A DNA stretch of 6,314 nucleotides. Origin: an uncultured Spartobacteria bacterium (GTDB taxonomy: Bacteria > Verrucomicrobiota > Verrucomicrobiae > Chthoniobacterales > UBA6821). A program made the position numbers and the translations under genes. Location of the stretch: the NCBI GenBank assembly GCA_903919105.1, contig CAIXGT010000254.1:1-6314 (forward strand), read 5' to 3'. Below are positions 1-5,043 of this stretch, piece after piece (positions within the stretch are counted from its first letter, which is position 1; each line of letters starts with the position of its first letter). The notes under the pieces were generated by a model that was not told where the DNA came from, ran no database searches, and was given only the letters and a program-made list of their open reading frames with translations.

Positions 1-1506
1 CACCGTAAAGAAGGCAATCGAGCCACCGATCAGGAGAAGGGAGACAAAGATAGCAATCACCCGCTTGCCCAGGACGTTGAACTGATGGCTTGGCGCCAGG
101 TTCGCCATTGTGAGGCGCTTCAAGCCGGCATATTTCATCATCCAGCGGAACGCGGTGCGGGTGAAGAGGACTGCTGAGAAGAGCGAGGCAACGATGCCGA
201 GCATCAGCGTGACTGAGAAGCCGCGTACGGGACCGGTCGCCTGCCAGAAGAGAATACCAGCCGTTATTAGCGTCGTGGCGTTTGCATCGAAGATTGCGCT
301 GAAGGCCTTGTTGTAGGCTCCGTCGAGGGCCGCTCCGAGCGATTTGCCCGCTCCGAGTTCCTCGCGCAGGCGCTCATAGAGTAGCACGTTCGCATCCACG
401 GCGAGGCCGATCGTTAGGATGATACCGGCGATGCCGGGAAGGGTCAGGACGAAATGGAACATCGCCATCATTCCGAAGAGCAGGATGACATTGATCCAGA
501 GCCCGATGAGGGCTACGGATCCGGCAAGGCGATAGTAGAAAACAACGAAAAGCATCACGAGGGCGAGACCGCCGATTCCCGAAACGATACCGCTGCGGAT
601 CGAGTCCTGACCAAGCGTGGGGGAGACACTGCGGGTCTCTTCGATCGTCACCGGGGTACGGAGTGGATTCTCCAGTACACTGGCGAGTTCGCGGGCTTCC
701 TTCTCCTTGAAGTTTCCTGTGATCGTGGCCTGACCTCCCGCGATTGGGCCGTGACTGATGGCGGGAGCACTCTGAATCTTTCCATCCAACAGGATCGCGA
801 GGCGTCCCTGATGAGGAGCGAGTTGGGTGGTCAACTCAAAGAAGGTCTTGGCTCCATCCCCATCGAGATTGAGCGAGACCCCGTATCCCTGCTGGTCAAA
901 GTAGGCGAAGGCTCTGGTGACATGCTCGCCGGCAAGATCTGCCTCCTTTTTCACGAGAAGGCGTTCGGTGATATCCTTGCCCTGAATGTTCTGAACATGC
1001 TCCTTGATGACAAACCCTGGGGGGAGGATTGCCTCGCCCTTGTCGATCTGGGCGATGAGAGCGGCTGAGTTGGGGTGCACTTCGGCGAATTCCAGCTTTG
1101 CTACCTGTTGGAGTTGCTCTTTGGTGGACTGGATCTGTGCGGGATCAAGCCCGGGGATCTGGACAAGGATCCGGCTGGTTCCCTGAGGGGCAATGACCGG
1201 CTCGCTCACACCGAACTTGTCGACACGCTTGCGGATGACTTCGACCGCCTGCTGGAGCATGTCGGCGGTGATCGGTTGATCGTTCTGAGGGACCAACTGC
1301 AGGAGGAATGACGTTCCGCCGCGCAGGTCAAGGCCAAGTCGGATCTTCTTCGCGGGAGGTGTTGCCGAATCGAGGCAGAAGAGCAGAAGCAGGAGCGTCA
1401 GGATAGCACCCAGCCAGCGCTTCTTGCCGTCACTCTCCGTGGAGAAGTACCAGGCGAAGAGACCGAGAATCAATAATCCGAAAAAAAAGGTAAGCAGTGG
1501 AGTCAT
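1..1506 (-). CDS. secDF: Protein translocase subunits SecD-SecF, fused (partial, C-terminal part outside window)
   Basis: SecDF is the RND-family accessory subunit of the SecYEG translocase. It sits in the inner membrane and uses the proton gradient to complete export. 502 codons are open to the window's left edge. The SecD signature GLDLRGGTSFLLQL is at residues 58-71, right after the membrane entry. The first periplasmic domain spans about 47-306 and includes VIRKRVDKFGVSEP (90-103). The membrane part has helices near 307-325, 329-350, 353-370, 407-421 and 429-449, with the RND helix motif DANVLLYERLREE at 371-383. After about residue 466 the frame continues without a stop into SHQFNVLGKRVIAIFVSLLL, which looks like the start of SecF, so the two subunits are fused. 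Two hydrophobic segments (3-21 and 31-46) precede the periplasmic domain, where one is usual. The ATG at 1506 is the first possible start, because an in-frame TAA lies one codon upstream. It lies 80 bases after yajC. No Shine-Dalgarno is seen. Confidence 0.96.
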   Translation of the reverse strand, partial: MTPLLTFFFGLLILGLFAWYFSTESDGKKRWLGAILTLLLLLFCLDSATPPAKKIRLGLDLRGGTSFLLQLVPQNDQPITADMLQQAVEVIRKRVDKFGVSEPVIAPQGTSRILVQIPGLDPAQIQSTKEQLQQVAKLEFAEVHPNSAALIAQIDKGEAILPPGFVIKEHVQNIQGKDITERLLVKKEADLAGEHVTRAFAYFDQQGYGVSLNLDGDGAKTFFELTTQLAPHQGRLAILLDGKIQSAPAISHGPIAGGQATITGNFKEKEARELASVLENPLRTPVTIEETRSVSPTLGQDSIRSGIVSGIGGLALVMLFVVFYYRLAGSVALIGLWINVILLFGMMAMFHFVLTLPGIAGIILTIGLAVDANVLLYERLREELGAGKSLGAALDGAYNKAFSAIFDANATTLITAGILFWQATGPVRGFSVTLMLGIVASLFSAVLFTRTAFRWMMKYAGLKRLTMANLAPSHQFNVLGKRVIAIFVSLLLIGGSIAFFTV

Positions 1507-1586
1507 GGCTTATGAACTGAGGCTTGGAGACTTGGGGACAAAAAAGGAGTCTTAATAACCTGGGGTATTCCGTCGGGGAAAATGAA
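1507..1586 (-). other. 80-base gap between yajC and secDF with an imperfect 8-base tandem repeat
   Basis: This is the longest gap in the window. On the plus strand CTTGGAGA (1523-1530) is followed at once by CTTGGGGA (1531-1538) and then an A-run. No convincing -35/-10 pair, terminator hairpin or Shine-Dalgarno is seen on the coding strand. It might hold a promoter or mRNA leader for secDF, but nothing in the sequence proves it. Confidence 0.4.
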
Positions 1587-1952
1587 CTAAGAGGAGGATT
1601 CCTCAGAGCTTCCCTCGGAAGAACGATCAAGGACGGTTGCCACGGCGGCCTTATCGATTTCAATCTTCACGTTGTCAGCCACCTTGAGAAGCACGGTGCG
1701 CTCCTTCACATTGGAGATCAGTCCATGAATACCGGAGGCGGTGATCACCTTGTCACCCGTCTTGAGTGACTCGATCAGCTTCTGCTGCTCCTTGCGCTGC
1801 TTCTGCTGGGGGCGAAGTAGGATGAAGTAAAATCCAACTAAAAGAAGCAAAGGAAGCTGCATTGATTGAAACATCTGTTCCATCTGGGTAGGGGCTTTCA
1901 CCCCAGTTGCTGCAGCATCAAGAATTAGAAAAACAGTCGCGTAAAAAACCAT
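1587..1952 (-). CDS. yajC: Preprotein translocase subunit YajC
   Basis: YajC is a small single-span inner-membrane protein that associates with SecDF and the SecYEG channel. At 121 residues it is close to the usual length of about 85-120. It has a loosely conserved, Ala- and Gln-containing N-terminus (1-31), one membrane segment at about 32-46, and then the hallmark LRPQQKQRKEQQKL (46-59) on the cytoplasmic side. Next comes the typical small beta domain with LKTGDKVITASGIHGLI (63-79). The C-terminus is an acidic, serine-rich tail (111-121, SSEGSSEESSS), probably disordered. It precedes secDF in the order found in many bacteria. livF ends 42 bases upstream on the same strand. A purine stretch AGAGG ends only two bases before the ATG, too close to be a normal ribosome binding site. 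Confidence 0.96.
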   Translation of the reverse strand: MVFYATVFLILDAAATGVKAPTQMEQMFQSMQLPLLLLVGFYFILLRPQQKQRKEQQKLIESLKTGDKVITASGIHGLISNVKERTVLLKVADNVKIEIDKAAVATVLDRSSEGSSEESSS

Positions 1953-1994
1953 AGCCTCTGTAGGTAGCCTAGGGAGCCGCCACAGGGCAAGGCA

Positions 1995-2726
1995 TCAATG
2001 CCCCAGATAGGCCGCCTGGATCTCGGGTCGGTTCTTGATTTCGCAAGAGGGACCCTCCAGGTGGATGTGCCCAGTCTCGAGAACATAGGCATAGTCGCTC
2101 ACTTTCAACGCCAACGAGGCATTCTGCTCGACCAGCAGCATTGTCATCCCGCGCTCCCTGTTCAGTGAGACCAATCGTTCGAAAATCGTCTCCACAAGCA
2201 GTGGGGCGATCCCAAGCGACGGTTCGTCGAGCATCAGGCAACGCGGTCTCCCCATCAGGGCGCGGCCAATTGCAAGCATCTGCTGTTCCCCACCGCTAAG
2301 CGTTCCCGCCCGCTGGGAAATGCGCTCTTTTAGCCGGGGAAAAAACTCCCCCACCCACTCGAGATCTGCGGCGATCTCCTTGCGATCACGGCGCAAATAG
2401 GCACCCATCATGAGATTTTCCTTCACGGTCAGATCAGGGAAGACAAGCCGCCCCTCCGGGACATGGGCAAGCCCGCCGGCGACGATCCGGTGGGCTGCCC
2501 AACCGGTGATCTCCCTTCCATCAAAGCAAATCGATCCGGCGGACGCAGGAACAAGGCCTGATATCGTCCTGAGCGTGGTCGATTTGCCGGCGCCATTGGC
2601 TCCGATCAGCGTGATGATGCTGCCTTGGGGCACCTTCAGCGAGAGTCCGTTCAATGCACGGATACCGCCGTAGCGGACCTCAAGTCCCTTGATTTCCAGC
2701 AACGCTTTCTCCGTATCGTTACTCAT
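1995..2726 (-). CDS. livF: Branched-chain amino acid ABC transporter ATP-binding protein LivF
   Basis: This is one of the two cytoplasmic ATPases that power a LivFGHMJ/K-type importer for leucine, isoleucine, valine or related amino acids. At 243 residues it is a standard length for LivF. Visible motifs are Walker A GANGAGKST (42-50), the LivF-type Q-loop region HVPEGRLVFPDLTVKENLMMGAYLRR-like segment beginning at 88, the ABC signature LSGGEQQ (143-149), Walker B CLMLDEPS (163-170) and LVEQN (198-202). The Gln in LVEQN, where most ABC ATPases have His, is normal for LivF and is not a defect. The gene starts two bases after the stop of livG, so the two are almost certainly cotranscribed. Family assignment is firm. 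The actual substrate is inferred only from the family. Confidence 0.95.
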   Translation of the reverse strand: MSNDTEKALLEIKGLEVRYGGIRALNGLSLKVPQGSIITLIGANGAGKSTTLRTISGLVPASAGSICFDGREITGWAAHRIVAGGLAHVPEGRLVFPDLTVKENLMMGAYLRRDRKEIAADLEWVGEFFPRLKERISQRAGTLSGGEQQMLAIGRALMGRPRCLMLDEPSLGIAPLLVETIFERLVSLNRERGMTMLLVEQNASLALKVSDYAYVLETGHIHLEGPSCEIKNRPEIQAAYLGH

Positions 2727-2728
2727 AC

Positions 2729-3511
2729 CTACTCATCGTGGCTTGTTCCGAGATAGGCGGCGATCACCTTGAGATCGGCGCGGATCTCTGAGGGGGTTCC
2801 GGCGGCAAGCACCTTTCCCTGATCCAGGACATAAAGTCGCTCGCAGATTCCCATGACCACCTTCATGTCATGCTCCACGAGCAGCACGGCTGTCCCGAAC
2901 TCCCCGCGGATCCTTGCAATCAGTTGTTTCAGCTCCTCCTTCTCGGTCGGATTCATTCCGGCCGCAGGCTCGTCCAGCAAAAGAAGACGAGGTTTGGTGG
3001 CCAAGGCCCTGACAATCTCAAGGCGCCGTTGATCCCCGTAGGGAAGACTGCGACTGGGATGGGCGGAAGCCTCCTCTAGACCGAAATAAGCAAGCAATCG
3101 ACGCCCCTCTTCCTGAATCTCCTCCTCCTCGCCGCGGAAGGAATGCCCGCGGCGCACCGTATTGATCAGACCATTACGCAGCCTCGCGATAAACGAGGTC
3201 CGGACATTCATTCCCACGTCGAGCGAGCCGAAGAGACGGATGTTCTGGAACGTTCGCGCCATGCCGAGAGCGTTGATTTCATGCGATGGCAATCCCGCGA
3301 CATGCCCCCCCTCGAAGAGAATCTCCCCCTCGGTCGGCCTGTAAACACCGGTCAGGATATTGAATAGCGAGGTTTTGCCGGCTCCGTTCGGGCCGATCAA
3401 TCCCAGCAACTCGCCAGCCTCAATCTTGATGGAGACATCAGTAAGAGCAGCGATGCCTCCGAAGCGGAGGGAGCAGTTCCGAACCTCAAGCAAGGAATGT
3501 CCCGTACTCAT
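2729..3511 (-). CDS. livG: Branched-chain amino acid ABC transporter ATP-binding protein LivG
   Basis: This is the second ATPase of the amino acid importer and pairs with LivF under the membrane domains. Its 260 residues match the usual LivG length of about 255. Motifs are Walker A GPNGAGKTSLFN (40-51), Q-loop ARTFQNIRLF (85-94), the ABC signature in the LivG form LPYGDQRRLEIVRAL (156-170), Walker B LLLLDEPAAGMNP (176-188) and H-loop LLVEHDM (210-216). The typical LivG insert between Q-loop and signature is present (about 105-140) and is rich in Arg and Glu. The ATG overlaps the TGA of livM in an ATGA junction, which suggests translational coupling. No Shine-Dalgarno is seen before it. LivG proper is favoured over a urea-type UrtD by overall look and by the adjacent LivM, but the substrate is not proven. 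Confidence 0.95.
   Translation of the reverse strand: MSTGHSLLEVRNCSLRFGGIAALTDVSIKIEAGELLGLIGPNGAGKTSLFNILTGVYRPTEGEILFEGGHVAGLPSHEINALGMARTFQNIRLFGSLDVGMNVRTSFIARLRNGLINTVRRGHSFRGEEEEIQEEGRRLLAYFGLEEASAHPSRSLPYGDQRRLEIVRALATKPRLLLLDEPAAGMNPTEKEELKQLIARIRGEFGTAVLLVEHDMKVVMGICERLYVLDQGKVLAAGTPSEIRADLKVIAAYLGTSHDE
3130..3154. repeat. 8-bp all-GC inverted repeat inside livG
   Basis: CGCCGCGG (3130-3137) and CCGCGGCG (3147-3154) are exact reverse complements with a 9-base loop. It falls in the variable insert of LivG (RRGHSFRG, around 120-127), where repeated Arg and Gly codons could generate it by chance. There is no T-run, so it is not a terminator. Confidence 0.55.
3508..3511 (-). other. ATGA stop/start overlap between livM and livG
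   Basis: On the minus strand the last bases of livM and the first of livG read ATGA, so the TGA stop of livM and the ATG of livG share bases. With no Shine-Dalgarno before livG, its translation most likely depends on ribosomes finishing livM. That would keep permease and ATPase in proportion. The overlap is seen directly; the coupling is inference. Confidence 0.85.
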
Positions 3512-4506
3512 GAGGCGTTATAAGGCTTGGCTCTTACGTGTAGAAGTCTACGAAAGAAGGGCCCCAATGATTCTGTCGGGCGAAAGATCATGAAGAGGAT
3601 GATAATGAGCGCGTAGACGACCATCCGGTACTGCGAAAGATCCCTCAACCACTCGTTGAGCAGGGTGACCATGATCGCGGCGACAGCAACCCCCACGGGG
3701 CGACCGAGTCCGCCAAGGATCACCATCACGATGATCTCGAACGACCGCAGGAAGTTGAACCCCTCGGGACTGATGAACTCGACAGCATGTGCATAGAGGG
3801 CACCGGCCACCCCGGCGAAGAAGGCCCCGATCACGAAGGCCGTAACCTTGAACCGCGTCGTGTTGATTCCCATCGACGCAGCTGCGATTTCGTCGTCACG
3901 CACTGCCTGAAATCCCCGGCCGTAAGTCGATCGAACCAAGGCAATCATCGAGTAGAGGGTCACCGCGGCAAAACTGATCGCCCAGAAGAGGTTCGTCGCC
4001 GGAAGGATTCCCTCCATGCCGCGAGCTCCGCCGACAGCATTGGTGTTCTGAAGCAGGACTCGGATGATTTCGCCGAAACCAAGGGTCACCATGGCCAGAT
4101 AATCCCCGCGCAGTCGAAGCGACGGCCCTCCGACAATCAGGCCCGCAAAGGCTGCAATCACGCCTGCGATTATCAGCACTGGAAGAAATGTCAGCTGCGA
4201 GGCCCAGGAAGTCCCTGTCCAATCGAGATGGGGAAGCAATGCCGGCAGCGCCTTGCCGGTCAGCAGCGCCGAGGTGTAGGCACCGACCGCCATGAAGGCG
4301 GCATGACAGAGGGAGAATTGCCCAGTCTCCCCCATCACGAGATTAAGCGAGACGGCCAGGATGACATTAATGGCGGCAAAGAGAATGACTTGCGTCGTAT
4401 AGGGATCGATCAATCCCCCACAGAGTTGGAGGAGTACCGCCAAGGCGATCCCGGCGGCCAGAGCGAGACGCGGATTCTTGATACGGGCGTAAGAGGAACG
4501 GAACAC
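3508..4506 (-). CDS. livM: Branched-chain amino acid ABC transporter permease LivM
   Basis: LivM is one of the two membrane permeases of the importer, normally paired with LivH. It has 332 residues with many hydrophobic segments (roughly 13-31, 38-58, 65-83, 105-126, 173-191, 221-240, 255-285, 296-309). Family signatures are NLVMGETGQFSLCHAAFMAVGAY (starting at 55), GDYLAMVTLGFGEIIRVLL (134-152) and the cytoplasmic EAA-like loop AVRDDEIAAASMGINTTRFK (201-220), which contacts the ATPase. EGFNFLRSFEIIVMVILGG (248-266) and the closing FRPTESLGPFF (308-318) also fit. The start is a GTG: the frame upstream has no other start before a TGA. The DUF309 gene ends 27 bases upstream. LivG follows with a 4-base overlap. 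A LivH partner and a binding protein are absent from the window. Confidence 0.94.
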   Translation of the reverse strand: MFRSSYARIKNPRLALAAGIALAVLLQLCGGLIDPYTTQVILFAAINVILAVSLNLVMGETGQFSLCHAAFMAVGAYTSALLTGKALPALLPHLDWTGTSWASQLTFLPVLIIAGVIAAFAGLIVGGPSLRLRGDYLAMVTLGFGEIIRVLLQNTNAVGGARGMEGILPATNLFWAISFAAVTLYSMIALVRSTYGRGFQAVRDDEIAAASMGINTTRFKVTAFVIGAFFAGVAGALYAHAVEFISPEGFNFLRSFEIIVMVILGGLGRPVGVAVAAIMVTLLNEWLRDLSQYRMVVYALIIILFMIFRPTESLGPFFRRLLHVRAKPYNAS

Positions 4507-4533
4507 GCTGATGAAATTATCCGTAAGTTGTGC

Positions 4534-5016
4534 TCAATCGGAGCCTTTTCTAACAACGGGATTGGGCAGCACTGGAGAGAAGTCGGAAGTCCAGGGATTT
4601 TCGGCAAACTCGGATTGCTCCAAAAGCCCGATCATCTGCCGGCAGAGAGAAAGCACCTGCTCAAGATCTAATCCAAGATGCCAGGGGCCATAAGGGGCAA
4701 GATTCGCTTCAGCCAGAAGGAAAAGTCGGCGCGCGGGAGGCAACCTGCGGCCATACTTCGGATGGTCTGGGTGCAGGTGCTGGAGGCGGAGATGAACGAA
4801 TCCTCCAGCGAGTTGAATCAGGCCCTTGTAGTAGGAATAATCGGGCGCGTCCCGGCCATCCTTTAACCAGAGATGCTCCAATACATCATGAGCCTCATAG
4901 TAGCGCTGGGAATTGAAACACTCGAAATAGCCGAGGTAGCAAGCATCGAAGGATCCGGATGCCCGGCTCGCTTCCAAACCCTGAACAAAGGACTTCATGC
5001 GCTCAGATTTTTTCAT
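4534..5016 (-). CDS. DUF309 domain-containing protein
   Basis: This protein has 160 residues, is apparently soluble, and has no signal peptide or membrane segment. The DUF309 hallmark FNSQRYYEAHDVLEHLW occupies 34-50, with the conserved Glu and His residues of EAHDVLEH. It is followed by a second helix with KGLIQLAGGFVHLRL (64-78) and a third region ending in LAPYGPWHLGLDLEQVL (106-122). This is the mostly helical core of the family, whose biochemical function is not established; the conserved His/Glu pattern hints at a metal or ligand site, but that is inference. It lies 27 bases from each neighbour, downstream of the glycosyltransferase and upstream of livM. The ATG at 5016 was chosen as the first start, but a second ATG six codons later (4998) sits in an identical 11-base context, so the true start could be either. 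The C-terminal 20 residues look unconserved. Confidence 0.87.
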   Translation of the reverse strand: MKKSERMKSFVQGLEASRASGSFDACYLGYFECFNSQRYYEAHDVLEHLWLKDGRDAPDYSYYKGLIQLAGGFVHLRLQHLHPDHPKYGRRLPPARRLFLLAEANLAPYGPWHLGLDLEQVLSLCRQMIGLLEQSEFAENPWTSDFSPVLPNPVVRKGSD

Positions 5017-5022
5017 GCGCTC
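4994..5022 (-). repeat. 11-base direct repeat carrying two candidate starts of the DUF309 gene
   Basis: The plus-strand sequence TTCATGCGCTC occurs at 4994-5004 and again, exactly, at 5012-5022, 18 bases apart. On the coding strand each copy reads GAGCGCATGAA and places an ATG in the same frame, giving Met1 and Met7 of the DUF309 protein (MKKSERMK). Both copies have the same upstream context, so sequence alone cannot tell which ATG is used. Confidence 0.8.
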
Positions 5023-5043
5023 GTCAGGAAAGATAATAGGGCC

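Noticed and set aside
454..1068. Long plus-strand open frame opposite secD
   Set aside because: It lies fully antisense to clear SecD coding sequence, and its translation is charged, low-order and unlike any family I know. It is a by-product of GC-rich codon use.
1430..1663. Small minus-strand open frame bridging the yajC-secDF gap
   Set aside because: It overlaps yajC and secDF in a different frame, and its product has no recognisable feature or ribosome binding site.
1953..1994. Terminator between livF and yajC
   Set aside because: The 42-base gap holds only a CCTAGG palindrome. There is no stable stem followed by a T-run on the coding strand.
2121..2135. Missing H-loop histidine in LivF (LVEQN) as a possible dead ATPase
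   Set aside because: Gln at this place is normal in LivF proteins. All other ATPase motifs are intact.
2487..2506. Bulged inverted repeat in livF (CCGGTGGG with CCC-A-ACCGG)
   Set aside because: It is imperfect, lies inside coding sequence, and is of a size expected by chance in GC-rich DNA.
2410..2673. Plus-strand open frame opposite livF
   Set aside because: It overlaps the Walker A region of LivF and shows no independent coding signal.
4242..4259. 6-bp inverted repeat in livM (CCGGCA with TGCCGG)
   Set aside because: It is short, lies inside coding sequence, and has no T-run. Chance is the best explanation.
1995..4506. Urea importer (UrtCDE) as an alternative identity for the ABC genes
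   Set aside because: Lengths and motifs fit LivM, LivG and LivF better, and no urease or urt genes are near. It is not fully excluded, since substrate cannot be read from these subunits.
3787..4671. 294-codon plus-strand open frame opposite livM and the end of the DUF309 gene
   Set aside because: It is long, but it is the mirror of a membrane-protein gene, rich in His, Gly, Glu and Arg with no motif. The minus-strand LivM motifs are unambiguous.
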